This document shows, piece after piece, positions 26,352 to 35,474 of a stretch of 64,000 nt of DNA. Position numbers and translations under genes: made by a program. The DNA lies in NCBI GenBank assembly GCA_023411575.1, contig JAEYOP010000040.1, positions 124,001 to 188,000 of the forward strand, written 5' to 3'. Numbering within the stretch: the first letter of the stretch is position 1; every line of letters starts with the position of its first letter. This DNA comes from Bacillota bacterium. Lineage in GTDB: Bacteria; Bacillota; Clostridia; Acetivibrionales; DTU013. The notes beneath the pieces were generated by a model. It ran no database searches. It worked only from the letters and a program-made list of their open reading frames with translations, and was not told the DNA's origin.

Positions 26352-28955
26352 TTATAGGATCACCTTTATATGGTTTTCTCCGTCCACCAGCAGGGTATCT
26401 GTAATAAAATACATGCTCCTGCCGCTGAAGGGATCCGTTTTGCAGCGGTTGACCGTGATCCCGTTTATGAGCACCGTTACGGGCGTGGTTTGCCGTCCCG
26501 CCTCGTTTTCTATTTCCATTCTAAACGCTTTCCCCAGATATGTAAATCGGGCCTTCATGCTTCCGAAACGAGAGGGAATACACGGGTCGATGGCCAATCC
26601 GTCCAGCGCCGGCTTGATGCCGAGCATCCAGTCGTATACCATCCGAAGCCCCATGGCAATGCTGCCGGTCAGGAAGCTGAGTCCGCCCCGGTGCACAAAG
26701 CCCGGCACCTGCTGCCAGCAATTGACTACCGCGTAAGGCGGCGTAAGGGTCTTCCCCGTCGGATGCTTCGTCTGGTCATAAGGCAGCAGGTACTGGAGGC
26801 TTTCATAGAGTAAATCCCCTTTTCCCGCCACGGCCAGCGCCCTTCCCAGAAATCCGTGGGAACCCTGGTTATAGGCATTCCCGTTCTCCCACAGCCCCGC
26901 GGGAAGATCGCCGCTGCCGGACCGGCCCACCTTGTCGAGGGGAATGTCGCCCATGGGAGGCCAATACAGCCTGTAGCCCATCTCGCATTTCAGAAACTCA
27001 AGGGTTTTCAGAACGGAGTCCACCTGCTCCGGAACAGCAGCGCCCGAACTGACGGAATACCAGTTTGCAGGGCCGTAAACCCGCTTCCGCCCATCCGGAT
27101 CCTCGTCCGAAAAAAGCCATTTGCCGTCGTCGTTGAAGACGCTGTTGAAGTACCCCTCTTTGTTGCAGGCGTGCTTTTTCAAATTATCCTTCAGTTCCTG
27201 CCGCTTCCGGCTGTACAGGCCAATAAGGGTGTCTGCTTCCAGGGCGTCTATTCCATAAGCGTCCACATTGCCGGCCATGGCTTCAATGCTTTCTGCCCCG
27301 GCGCCTGCGCTCCCCGTCCCATGTCCGGCGTTTCCTGTCCCAACGCCTGTATTGCCGGCCTTGATCAGGTTTATGATGTCCAGCATATAAGTCAGTGCAA
27401 TAATGACCTGGTTCGTTACCATAACGGATTCGCCTCGACCGGAGATTCCCGCCCGGTTGACCGAATCCAGCCAGTCGCCTTCGCCGATCTTGCACAGGCC
27501 GTGCTCCCCGGTATGATCCTCCCGGAGGTAGAATTCGAGTGCTTTCAGGCAATGGCACAGTACGGTGTCCTCCCTGTCCGAATCCATCCAGGGCAGCCTT
27601 TTGGAAAGGACCTCGAAATCCCTGGTATGGCAGAGATATTCATACAGAAGCTCAATGACCCAGGCTCCGGCATCCACATGCCCGCGGAGGTCATGCTTTC
27701 CCTTGCGCCCCAGGGCGGAGTACTGCCTCGGGAACCATCCGTCCGACCGCTGGCAGGACATCAGGGTTTCCAGGATGCGCCCGCTCCACTGGCCGTCCAG
27801 GGGAACCATGGCGGTAAAATCGTTGGCGGAATCCCTCGAGCCGCGCATCCCGGATGGCCATCCCCGGTCCAGCGAAGCCACCCAGTACATTTGAAGCGGC
27901 AGCCATTCGTTGACGTACCGGTCCAGTTCCCTGTCCGGCGTTTCGATCCGGCGGAGATTGAAAAAGCGGTCGAATCTTTCGCGGATCCAGCGTTTTTCCT
28001 CTTCGCAGGCGGCGGCTTCAAAGTACCGCAGTCCGGCCCCCATCGCGGAAGGATCCACCTGGAGTCCGCCCTCCGCGTAATCCGCCATGCTCAATACCTG
28101 CGTCAGCGTCTTCGTTTCACCGGGCTGAAGAATAGAATCATATTGCGCGGCAAATACCGGCGCATATCCATAAATGCAGTTGCCGTTTTTGTACTCTCCC
28201 CAGGCTCCGCCCGCGGAGGCGGATTTCCCGAGCTGGCCGCGGAAAACGGCTTCCGGGTTGGAGAAGGTACCCTGGCCCGCAAAGTGTTCATAACTGAGTT
28301 CAACCGAAGAAACGCCCTCTTTGTCCATAAGCAGCGCTATGGCTCTCCGGTCTTCTTTAACGGAATTCATATTCAACAGCTGGGACCAGAACGCAAATTG
28401 CTCCCCTGTCCCAAAGCCCGATTTCAAATACCATTCCGGTTTGTCCCAGGGCGCGAGCACCGCCGGATTGGCATAGGGAAGCATGGACGGAATCAGGCTC
28501 AGGGGGATCGGCTCTCCTCTTCCGTTTCGAACGTCCAGTCTCATTACGATCGCCGCTCGCTCAAAGGCGCAAAACAGCTCGGTCCGGACGGACAGTCCCT
28601 CGTAGTCGAAAGAGTAGACGGCGGCTTCCGGCGAATAGGTGACCCGGAGGTTTTCCGGAACAGCGTCCGGACTGCCGCCCAACAGATTCGGCCTGAAAAA
28701 GTTGCAGAAGGGCCCCTTCGAAAAGGCCGGCGATTTGATCCAGACCATCCAGCTGGAATATTTCTGCATGGGGTCCCTTTTAAAAAGCATGATGCTGCTG
28801 GGCGGATCTGCCTGTGCATAGACCGGCCCGAACTGATCCACCTTTAAGAGGATTCTGCCGTTTTGATAAATAAATTCCCATGGTACGGGAAGATTCAGCG
28901 TATCGATGACATAGCTGGCCTCCCTGCTTTGATTGAAATGCCCGTAATTTCCCAT
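26352..28955 (-). CDS. GH94-like carbohydrate phosphorylase
   Basis: An 867-residue cytoplasmic enzyme with the GH94 layout: an N-terminal beta-sandwich, an (alpha/alpha)6 barrel and a C-terminal jelly roll. The barrel has GMRGSRDSANDF, CQRSDGWFPRQY and GEGDWLDSVNR; the last aligns with the ADWNDCLN segment of cellobiose phosphorylase and supplies the likely catalytic Asp. The C-terminal part has YDWMLGIKPALDGLAIDPCIPS, a strong GH94 signature. It would split a beta-linked disaccharide with phosphate, saving ATP. A short Gly/Ala repeat linker near residue 550 is unusual. Cellobiose, chitobiose or galacto-N-biose type specificity is unresolved. It lies 23 bases after the permease gene. Confidence 0.8.
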   Translation of the reverse strand: MGNYGHFNQSREASYVIDTLNLPVPWEFIYQNGRILLKVDQFGPVYAQADPPSSIMLFKRDPMQKYSSWMVWIKSPAFSKGPFCNFFRPNLLGGSPDAVPENLRVTYSPEAAVYSFDYEGLSVRTELFCAFERAAIVMRLDVRNGRGEPIPLSLIPSMLPYANPAVLAPWDKPEWYLKSGFGTGEQFAFWSQLLNMNSVKEDRRAIALLMDKEGVSSVELSYEHFAGQGTFSNPEAVFRGQLGKSASAGGAWGEYKNGNCIYGYAPVFAAQYDSILQPGETKTLTQVLSMADYAEGGLQVDPSAMGAGLRYFEAAACEEEKRWIRERFDRFFNLRRIETPDRELDRYVNEWLPLQMYWVASLDRGWPSGMRGSRDSANDFTAMVPLDGQWSGRILETLMSCQRSDGWFPRQYSALGRKGKHDLRGHVDAGAWVIELLYEYLCHTRDFEVLSKRLPWMDSDREDTVLCHCLKALEFYLREDHTGEHGLCKIGEGDWLDSVNRAGISGRGESVMVTNQVIIALTYMLDIINLIKAGNTGVGTGNAGHGTGSAGAGAESIEAMAGNVDAYGIDALEADTLIGLYSRKRQELKDNLKKHACNKEGYFNSVFNDDGKWLFSDEDPDGRKRVYGPANWYSVSSGAAVPEQVDSVLKTLEFLKCEMGYRLYWPPMGDIPLDKVGRSGSGDLPAGLWENGNAYNQGSHGFLGRALAVAGKGDLLYESLQYLLPYDQTKHPTGKTLTPPYAVVNCWQQVPGFVHRGGLSFLTGSIAMGLRMVYDWMLGIKPALDGLAIDPCIPSRFGSMKARFTYLGKAFRMEIENEAGRQTTPVTVLINGITVNRCKTDPFSGRSMYFITDTLLVDGENHIKVIL

Positions 28956-28978
28956 CGGCTCATTCCTCCTCTCCTGTC

Positions 28979-29842
28979 TTATCCTTTGAGGCCGCCCACA
29001 CTCATGCCCTGGGTCAGCGATTTTTGTCCAATGGAATATACCAATATGATGGGAACCATCATGATGATCAGGGCGGCAAACAGAGCGCCCCAGTCCGTGG
29101 CATAGCGCTGGACCTCATACAGGTTGGCGAGTCCCACCGGAAGGGTCATTTTTTCATCGGAGGTGATGACCACAAATGTCAGGATGTATTCGTTGAAGAA
29201 CTGGAAGAAGGCCAGTATGGAAACGGTTATGATAGAAGGCTTCGACAGGGGAATAATGACTTTGGTCAATACCTGTATATAGGAGCAGCCGTCGATCATA
29301 GCGGCATATTCGTATTCCTTCGATATGGTTTTCATGAAGGCCATCAGCATGTACGTCGGGAAAGGCAGCGCCGTCGCGACCATGACAACGCAAAGCCAGA
29401 ACCGGTTGTCCAGCATGTTCATGTTGTTCATCAGTACAAAAATGGGCACCAGCAATACGTTGATCTGAAGGAACAGGCACGCGATGTAAATATTGCTCAC
29501 CAGCTTTGAAACCTTTTTCAGGTTCAGTCTTGTGAGCGAGTAGGCGGCCGGTATGATCAGCACGAGCAGGAGCGCCATGGATATGCAGACCACAAATACG
29601 GAGTTTAAAAAATAATCGCCCATTCTCGCCGTTAGAAATGCGCGGACATAATTGCCGAACTCCGGATTTGCCGGCAGGGTCCACGGGCTTGCCAGGATTT
29701 CCTCGTTTGTTTTCAGCGAAGTGGTCAGATTCCACAGGAGCGGGAAGACCACCGTTACGGAGCACAGGATCAAGATCAGGCGCACGCCCTGATTGGCAAT
29801 GATCGCTGCAAGGCTTTCCTTTTTTCTGTTTGAAGTATTCAT
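28979..29842 (-). CDS. Sugar ABC transporter permease (MalG-like)
   Basis: A 287-residue CUT1 inner-membrane permease with six predicted membrane segments. The EAA loop reads EYAAMIDGCSYIQVLTKVIIPLSKP. The C-terminus GLKG is typical of MalG-like proteins. ATG 29842 has GGATGGGG before it; an upstream in-frame GTG is less likely. It follows its partner permease by 12 bases. No ATPase gene is present in the operon, so a shared MsmK/UgpC-type ATPase elsewhere must power the transporter. Confidence 0.93.
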   Translation of the reverse strand: MNTSNRKKESLAAIIANQGVRLILILCSVTVVFPLLWNLTTSLKTNEEILASPWTLPANPEFGNYVRAFLTARMGDYFLNSVFVVCISMALLLVLIIPAAYSLTRLNLKKVSKLVSNIYIACLFLQINVLLVPIFVLMNNMNMLDNRFWLCVVMVATALPFPTYMLMAFMKTISKEYEYAAMIDGCSYIQVLTKVIIPLSKPSIITVSILAFFQFFNEYILTFVVITSDEKMTLPVGLANLYEVQRYATDWGALFAALIIMMVPIILVYSIGQKSLTQGMSVGGLKG

Positions 29843-29854
29843 GAGCACCCCATC

Positions 29855-30742
29855 CTAAAATTCTAAAGTTTCCTTTTCCGTTACCTTGTTTGAAACAAGG
29901 GAGATGATGAAGGACATAAGCAATACCATTACCGCGATGGACATGGCATATCCGAAATTGGAATTGGCAAAAGCCTGGGTATACATGTACCGGAGCAGTA
30001 CGGTGGTCGAAAGGCCCGGGCCGCCGGCCGTCATGATCTGGGTGATGATAAAGCCCATGTTGATGGCCCCCGAGATGGCAAATACAACGGTCATACGGAT
30101 CACCTCCCAAAGGAACGGAAGCGTGATCGCCATGAATTTGCTGACCGGATTGGCTCCGTCGAGATCCGCCGACTCATACAGCTCCTTCGGGATCCTGTCG
30201 ATGCCGGCAATGTCCATGACCATATAGTACCCGGCCGCCTGCCAGACCATGACGAGAATAACCGCCAGCATCGCATACCGTTCGTCCCCGAGCCAGGGAT
30301 TGGCCAGGGAACCCAGGCCGACAGCCGTTAAGGCCGAATTGATGACGCCGATGGTGGGATGAAAAATAAACTGCCACAGGATGCCGACGGTAACCATCGG
30401 AAGAACGCTGGGGAAGAAGAACAGCACGCGGTACAGGGATTTTTCCTTCAGCTTCGACTGGGTAACCAGAACGGCCAGCAGGACGGATAGAGAAGGAACC
30501 AGCAAAGGGATCACAAGGATCATCAACAGGGTATTCTTCAGTGCCGTGATAAAATCCTGGTCCTGGAACAGATACGTATAATTCTCGAATCCGACAAAGG
30601 AGGATTTGCCCATCAGGGCGGACACCGTAAAAAACGACTGGTACAGCATCTGCAGGGTGGGGTAGATCAGAAACAGGGTCACCAGGGCGATATTGGGCAG
30701 GATCGTCACTGCCGCAAACAGATTTCGGGCTCTTTTATTCAA
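29855..30742 (-). CDS. Sugar ABC transporter permease (MalF-like)
   Basis: A 295-residue CUT1 permease with about six membrane segments and the EAA loop ELYESADLDGANPVSKFMAITLPF. The start is a TTG at 30742 with an AAGGATGTGAT ribosome binding site; no ATG fits. It pairs with the MalG-like protein to form the membrane channel. It is separated from the binding-protein gene by a strong hairpin at 30797-30849, which likely lowers permease expression relative to the binding protein. Confidence 0.93.
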   Translation of the reverse strand: MNKRARNLFAAVTILPNIALVTLFLIYPTLQMLYQSFFTVSALMGKSSFVGFENYTYLFQDQDFITALKNTLLMILVIPLLVPSLSVLLAVLVTQSKLKEKSLYRVLFFFPSVLPMVTVGILWQFIFHPTIGVINSALTAVGLGSLANPWLGDERYAMLAVILVMVWQAAGYYMVMDIAGIDRIPKELYESADLDGANPVSKFMAITLPFLWEVIRMTVVFAISGAINMGFIITQIMTAGGPGLSTTVLLRYMYTQAFANSNFGYAMSIAVMVLLMSFIISLVSNKVTEKETLEF

Positions 30743-30796
30743 AGAATCACATCCTTTTGAGAGAAAATCCGGAGGACCGGCAGGGCCGCCCTTCCC

Positions 30797-30849
30797 CCGG
30801 TAAAAGCATTGGTGAAGGGAGATCCCCTCACCAATGCTTTTTCTACCGG
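30797..30849 (-). terminator. Intercistronic hairpin after the binding-protein gene
   Basis: Perfect 14-base arms, 30802-30815 and 30828-30841, extended by CCGGT/ACCGG outside. It sits 14 bases after the stop of the binding-protein gene and 55 before the permease start. Such hairpins after solute-binding genes usually stabilise the upstream mRNA or terminate partially so that the binding protein is made in excess. Confidence 0.8.
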
Positions 30850-30862
30850 TTTGACCGGATTT

Positions 30863-32233
30863 CTATTCTTCGGCTGCCGCCTTTGCAAGATCGGCCCTGC
30901 ACTGTGCCATTGCCTTTTCGACGTCATCCATCCACTGATCGACGGTCATCTGGCCGTTCATGACCTTGGTCATGGGCTTGTTGAACACTTCGTCGTTCAT
31001 GTTGATCTTGGAGCCTGCAGGCAGTGAAGCCCATGTGGAAACCAGGGGCAGAACGCCCTGGTCAAACATGGAATAGTAGCCCAGGGTCGTTTCCGGCAGA
31101 GTGCTTTTGTTCAGTTCGACGCTGCCCTTGATCGGCATAACGGCCTTCACGGTGGATGCCGCCAGCTTCTGCGAATCCTTTGTGAAGAGGAACTTCAGGA
31201 ATTCCTTCGCCAGTTCCGGATTCTTTGCCGTTGCCGGGATATAAATGGTTTCGATGCTGGTAAAGGAATACTGCTTGTCGCTTGCGGTCAGGGCCGGCGG
31301 AGCGGACAGCTGGAATTTGAAGCCGTCTTCCCTCGGAGCGTCCTTCATTTCGCCGTCCATCCAGGTTCCGTTGGTGATGAAGGCGGCCTTGCCCATCATC
31401 ATGGCGGACTGGGACTGGGTGTGGTTCATGGCGACGGTGCCTTCCATGAGGTATCCGTTCTTGGCAATATTCTGAATGTTGGTGAGAACCTTCTTAACGG
31501 TGGCATTCTTAAAGGAGCCTGCCTGATAGTTGAATATCTTCTCTACGCCCTTTGCTCCTACCGCGCCTGCAATGGCGGGCCAGATCAATTCTTCAAGGTA
31601 TCCGGGGTAAATACCCTGGTAGGTGAACAATGCCCTGCCGTCATTCTTCTTTATGGTATCGCCGAGTTTGAAGAATTCGTCCCAGGTCTTCGGCGCCTTG
31701 TAGCCGTTTTTGTCCATATAGGTCTTGTTGCTCATCAAGCCGGTCGGGGAGTAGAACAGGGGCAGAAGATAAACCTTGCCGTCCTGGTAGGGCGAGCATT
31801 TGATGGAATCCAGGAAGCCCGGGAGGAACTGGTCCGCCAGCTTCGAAGAGCTGTCCAGCGCTTTTTCGTTCAGCATCGGGGTCAGATCCATAAATCCCCT
31901 TTCCTTCTGAAGCGCTTCATTGATTCCCGCGGAAGTGGAATCGTTCCAGTTGAACAGGATAACGTCGGGGGATTTTCCGGCGACCATTCTGGTCCTGAGC
32001 TTGTCGCCGATCCTGGGGCTGGCTACGAGGGTAACCTTAACGCCGTAAGCCTTTTCGAAGTTTTTTACGACAGCCTCTTCAAAGCTTTTGCCCCAGCCGC
32101 CCTGGAACATGTAGAATTCAAGGTTCTTGTTCTTGAATGTCTTTTTGGCTGCAGCAGTGGTCAGCGCCTGGGTCGGAAGCGCCAGAGAAATGGTAACTGC
32201 CAGGCTCAATACGATTGCCAATAGCTTTTTCAT
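30863..32233 (-). CDS. Sugar ABC transporter substrate-binding protein (operon copy)
   Basis: A 456-residue extracytoplasmic binding protein of the MalE/CUT1 type. ATG 32233 has GGAGGG 7 bases upstream, and the protein opens with a signal peptide (KKLLAIVLSLAVTISLALP) whose end looks like a type I cleavage site. No lipobox cysteine is present, which is unusual for a Gram-positive binding protein. Motifs LFTYQGIYPGYLEE and MNHTQSQSAMM are shared with the second binding protein at 32455-33864, so the two are paralogues. It feeds the two permeases directly downstream. The ligand is probably a fucosylated oligosaccharide, judged from the GH29/GH94 genes. Confidence 0.9.
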   Translation of the reverse strand: MKKLLAIVLSLAVTISLALPTQALTTAAAKKTFKNKNLEFYMFQGGWGKSFEEAVVKNFEKAYGVKVTLVASPRIGDKLRTRMVAGKSPDVILFNWNDSTSAGINEALQKERGFMDLTPMLNEKALDSSSKLADQFLPGFLDSIKCSPYQDGKVYLLPLFYSPTGLMSNKTYMDKNGYKAPKTWDEFFKLGDTIKKNDGRALFTYQGIYPGYLEELIWPAIAGAVGAKGVEKIFNYQAGSFKNATVKKVLTNIQNIAKNGYLMEGTVAMNHTQSQSAMMMGKAAFITNGTWMDGEMKDAPREDGFKFQLSAPPALTASDKQYSFTSIETIYIPATAKNPELAKEFLKFLFTKDSQKLAASTVKAVMPIKGSVELNKSTLPETTLGYYSMFDQGVLPLVSTWASLPAGSKINMNDEVFNKPMTKVMNGQMTVDQWMDDVEKAMAQCRADLAKAAAEE

Positions 32234-32257
32234 AAAAGCCCTCCTCATAAAATGATT

Positions 32258-32272
32258 GAACAGCAAGTGTTC
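32258..32272. promoter_or_regulatory. Inverted repeat in leader of the sugar operon
   Basis: GAACA, five bases, TGTTC lies between the putative transcription start and the ribosome binding site of the binding-protein gene. It could be a repressor operator or a weak RNA structure. Confidence 0.3.
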
Positions 32273-32298
32273 CTCTTCATCATAAGATCAGAGGGCCT

Positions 32299-32304
32299 AT
32301 TTTA
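32299..32304 (-). promoter_or_regulatory. Possible -10 element of the sugar operon
   Basis: TAAAAT on the minus strand, about 66 bases before the binding-protein ATG. No TTGACA-like -35 stands 17 bases upstream. A missing -35 is what an AraC-family-activated promoter would look like, and a YesN regulator is encoded next door. Confidence 0.35.
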
Positions 32305-32377
32305 AAATGAACGGGATTTTGGGAAACCTAGAGAATTTTTTGAGGATGGAAGCGCCGGGGAAGGGACAGGCAGCAAA

Positions 32378-32420
32378 AAACCTGCATTATTTTCGGTTTT
32401 GTCAAAAATAGTGCAGGTTT
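32378..32420 (-). terminator. Rho-independent terminator of the sensing operon
   Basis: Arms 32378-32393 and 32405-32420 pair with one wobble over an 11-base loop and are followed on the minus strand by TTTTTTGC. It lies 34 bases after the second binding-protein gene and separates the sensing operon from the transport operon. Confidence 0.9.
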
Positions 32421-32454
32421 GATATTGTCCCGTTTAAGGAACCAATTCCGCTTT

Positions 32455-33864
32455 TTATCCTCCCTCGGCGGCCAGTTCCGTCCGGACGCGCAGATAGAGG
32501 CGGTCCAACTCCTCCGCCCACTGATCGGTCGTCAGTTGCCTGTTCATCACGGCGGTCAGCGGCTTGTAGATCTCATTGGCTGCATTGACCGTACTGCTTT
32601 TGGCCAGCCGTCCGAATGCGCCCATGACCGGCACCATCCCGTTTTCCACCGCCTTGAAGCATTCGTAGGAGGAGGGGGTGATAGAGTCCCGGACCAGTTC
32701 CACCGCGCCTTCCACAGCCATGACCGCTTTGGCCTTTTCCCCGTTGAGCCTTACCGATTTCTCCGTATAAATATATTTTAAAAACTCCTTCGCCAGCTCC
32801 GGGTTCTTTGCCTTTGCGGGAATCATCAGCGTCTCGACGTTCACCATGCAGGTGACGGGGTCCCCCGCCCGGAACGCCGGTATGCCGAGAAAGCCGAACC
32901 GGAAGCCTTCTTCCCGCGGAGCGCCCTTCATCTCGCCTTCAAACCAGTTGCCATTGGGAATATACATGGCCTTTCCCTTCATGAATTCGGTCTGGGCCTG
33001 GGTATGGTTCAAAGCCACCGTGCCGCGCATCAGCAGGTCCCCCTCCGCGATTTTTCCGAAGATCCCCAGGACCTTCTTCGCCGGCTCGCTTTTCCACAAG
33101 CCTTCGGAATAATTGAAATATTGATCGACCGCTTCACCACCCCCGGCGGAATACAAAGCCGGTATCATGATTTCCTCGTTATAACTGGGGTAGATTCCCT
33201 GGTAGGTGAAAAGCGCCCTGCCTTCGCGGGCCGCGGTGTCCTTCAGCGCAAAGAACTCGTCCCAGGTTTTGGGCGGCGCAATCTTTTCCCTTTCAAACAG
33301 GTCCTTATTGTACCAAAGGCCCATAACGCCGTAGTTGTAGGGGGCAAGATAGATCTTTCCGTCATTGTACGGAGCGCATATGTTGGAATCCAGAATGCCC
33401 GGAAGGATGGCGTCCCGAATCAACCGTTCCCGGTCCAGCGCCCTTTCGTTGAACAGGCCGGTGAGGTCCGTCAGCTCCCGGTCCTTAATCAGGCTCGTCA
33501 CGACGCCGGATTGTTCCCCCGCGTCAAAATAAATGAAATCCGGGATGTTCCCCGCCACCATCTTGGGGCGGATCATCTCTCCTATACGGGGGTTGGCGGT
33601 AATATGGATCTTGGCGCCCGGATAATCCTCCTGGAACCGCTCGGCCAGCGCATCCCAGAATTCTCTGCCATAGGCGCCCTGGAACACGGCCACGTCCAAC
33701 TCCTTGTTTTCGAATTCCTTCGCGCCGCCGGCCGGCTCCGCCGTTTGCGTCCCGGCGATCTCCCCCCCGGCCGCCGTCTCCCGGCTGCCGCAGCCGTAAA
33801 GCGTGCCCAGCAGGAGGTTCGCGGCGCATAACACCGATAGGATCCGTATAGCATGTTTTTTCAT
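32455..33864 (-). CDS. Lipoprotein substrate-binding protein without its own permease
   Basis: A 469-residue binding protein with a lipoprotein signal peptide and lipobox LYGC (Cys at about residue 25). It is paralogous to the 30863-32233 protein (shared GRALFTYQGIYPSY and ALNHTQAQTEF segments). It is the third gene of an operon with the YesM kinase and YesN regulator, 32 bases after the latter, and is followed by a terminator. With no permease in its transcript it may present ligand to the kinase's extracellular Cache domain, or supply the same permeases with another ligand. The sensing role is inference from gene order. Confidence 0.88.
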   Translation of the reverse strand: MKKHAIRILSVLCAANLLLGTLYGCGSRETAAGGEIAGTQTAEPAGGAKEFENKELDVAVFQGAYGREFWDALAERFQEDYPGAKIHITANPRIGEMIRPKMVAGNIPDFIYFDAGEQSGVVTSLIKDRELTDLTGLFNERALDRERLIRDAILPGILDSNICAPYNDGKIYLAPYNYGVMGLWYNKDLFEREKIAPPKTWDEFFALKDTAAREGRALFTYQGIYPSYNEEIMIPALYSAGGGEAVDQYFNYSEGLWKSEPAKKVLGIFGKIAEGDLLMRGTVALNHTQAQTEFMKGKAMYIPNGNWFEGEMKGAPREEGFRFGFLGIPAFRAGDPVTCMVNVETLMIPAKAKNPELAKEFLKYIYTEKSVRLNGEKAKAVMAVEGAVELVRDSITPSSYECFKAVENGMVPVMGAFGRLAKSSTVNAANEIYKPLTAVMNRQLTTDQWAEELDRLYLRVRTELAAEGG

Positions 33865-33896
33865 GAATTCGTCCCCTCTCCCTTGGATGACGCCGC

Positions 33897-35474
33897 CTAC
33901 CGGTTCCGGATCTCCCTGGGCGCCACCCCGTAGAACTTTTTAAACAGCCTGTTGAAGTAGAACGGGTCGTCGATACCCACCGCTGCGGCCGCTTCCTTTA
34001 TCATAATATCGCCTTTGTTCAGCAGCCCGTAGGCGATTTTCATCTTCAGCCCGTTGATATAGTGAACGATGCTCTTGCCCGTATCCTCCTTGAAGACCTT
34101 GCACAAATAAGTGCCGTTCAGGTTGACGTGCCTGGCGATATCGGTCAGCGCGATCCTGCCGGACGCGTGCCTTTCAATATATTCGACCGCTTCCCTTACC
34201 TCTTTCCGGTAGTTGAGCCTGTCCGAAGGGATAAGAGCCTGCGCCCTCTGAACGATATCCGCGATATTTCGCCGCAGCGCCGCCTGATTTTCGGAGGCGG
34301 AAATCACATCCACATCATCGGCGTACAGCTCGAAGATCTCTTCACTGCAGTAGCCGTTGAGGAGCAGCTTCCGCTCCACCTCCCGGATCAGCTTTTTCAG
34401 ACGCTTTTTCAGCCGGTAGGGGTTCAGGAGGTGCTCCGACGCCTGCCGGATCACCCGGTCGAAATGCTCCAGCACCTTTTCCGGCCGGAAAGCCAGAAAA
34501 TCCTCACAAACCCTATCCAGCCCGTTTTTCACCGCATCGTTCAGGCACGCGTCCTCCTCCGTCATCCCGGCGGCCACGGGCAGAACCCTGCCTTCCAGCT
34601 CGCTGTAGAAAAAGAGCTCGGACATCCGGAGGCACCTGCCGGCAAATTGGAAAAGCTGGTGGTAGTCCGACACCGGCTCCGAATAAACCAGCCCGGTCCG
34701 GATGTTGAAATAGGCCCCGATCAGCTCGGCCAGCCTTGCGGCCATGCTCTCGGCGGTAAAGGCCGTATTGCTCCGGCGGTACAGTATGGCAAGCAATGCT
34801 GCGTCAGGACCCGCCTCCAGAATGGAGTACCATTCGCTTTTTGCCAGGAACTCCTCTACAATGCTCTGCAGGGCGTCCGCCAGCTTTTGGACGGACTGCC
34901 CCGGTTCTCCCGGGGACGCTTTCAGCGTCAGGGCGTAAAGGACGTCGCCGGGGCCGATTCTGCAAAGCGCGGACAGTTCGGCGGCTTCCGCGGAAAAATC
35001 GCTTTTCCCGGGTTCCAGGACGCGCCGCAGGAGCTGATCCCGCTTTGCATTTCCATGGACCGCGGCAGCCGCTTTTTCCCTGCTTGCGCCTTTCTTCCCG
35101 TCCAGCTTCCCGATGATTTCCTTCAGGAGCTTTGAAAAATCCTCGGCCTTGACGGTCACCTTCAGCACATAGTCGTATGCGCCGTAGCGCAGGGCTTCCC
35201 GCACCAGTTCAAAATCATTGTAATTGCTCAGCACCAGGATTTCTCCGTCGAATCCCGATCCCTTCAGCTTTTTGATCAGCTCGACGCCGTCCATGCCCGG
35301 CATTTTGATATCTGTTACGATAATATCGGGCCTGGACTTTTCGATCATCTGCAGGGCGCTGATCCCGTTGCTCGCGGTCCCCGCCAGCTCGAGGCCCAGC
35401 TCCTCCCACCGGATCATGGACTTTATGGCAAGCTTTACGATCCGCTCGTCATCAACGAGCAATACCTTGTACAT
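33897..35474 (-). CDS. AraC-type response regulator (YesN family)
   Basis: A 525-residue regulator. The N-terminal receiver domain has LLVDDERIVKLAI and the phospho-acceptor Asp in IIVTDIKMPGMDGVE. A long middle region follows. The C-terminus carries two helix-turn-helix motifs: IALTDIARHVNLNGTYLCKVFKED and KEAAAAVGIDDPFYFNRLFKK. It overlaps the kinase gene by 23 bases. It most likely activates the ABC transporter/GH operon downstream, whose promoter lacks a good -35. Confidence 0.93.
   Translation of the reverse strand: MYKVLLVDDERIVKLAIKSMIRWEELGLELAGTASNGISALQMIEKSRPDIIVTDIKMPGMDGVELIKKLKGSGFDGEILVLSNYNDFELVREALRYGAYDYVLKVTVKAEDFSKLLKEIIGKLDGKKGASREKAAAAVHGNAKRDQLLRRVLEPGKSDFSAEAAELSALCRIGPGDVLYALTLKASPGEPGQSVQKLADALQSIVEEFLAKSEWYSILEAGPDAALLAILYRRSNTAFTAESMAARLAELIGAYFNIRTGLVYSEPVSDYHQLFQFAGRCLRMSELFFYSELEGRVLPVAAGMTEEDACLNDAVKNGLDRVCEDFLAFRPEKVLEHFDRVIRQASEHLLNPYRLKKRLKKLIREVERKLLLNGYCSEEIFELYADDVDVISASENQAALRRNIADIVQRAQALIPSDRLNYRKEVREAVEYIERHASGRIALTDIARHVNLNGTYLCKVFKEDTGKSIVHYINGLKMKIAYGLLNKGDIMIKEAAAAVGIDDPFYFNRLFKKFYGVAPREIRNR

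Noticed and set aside
26856..28847. 663-codon plus-strand frame
   Set aside because: It is antisense to the GH94-like gene, whose motifs and operon context are clear.
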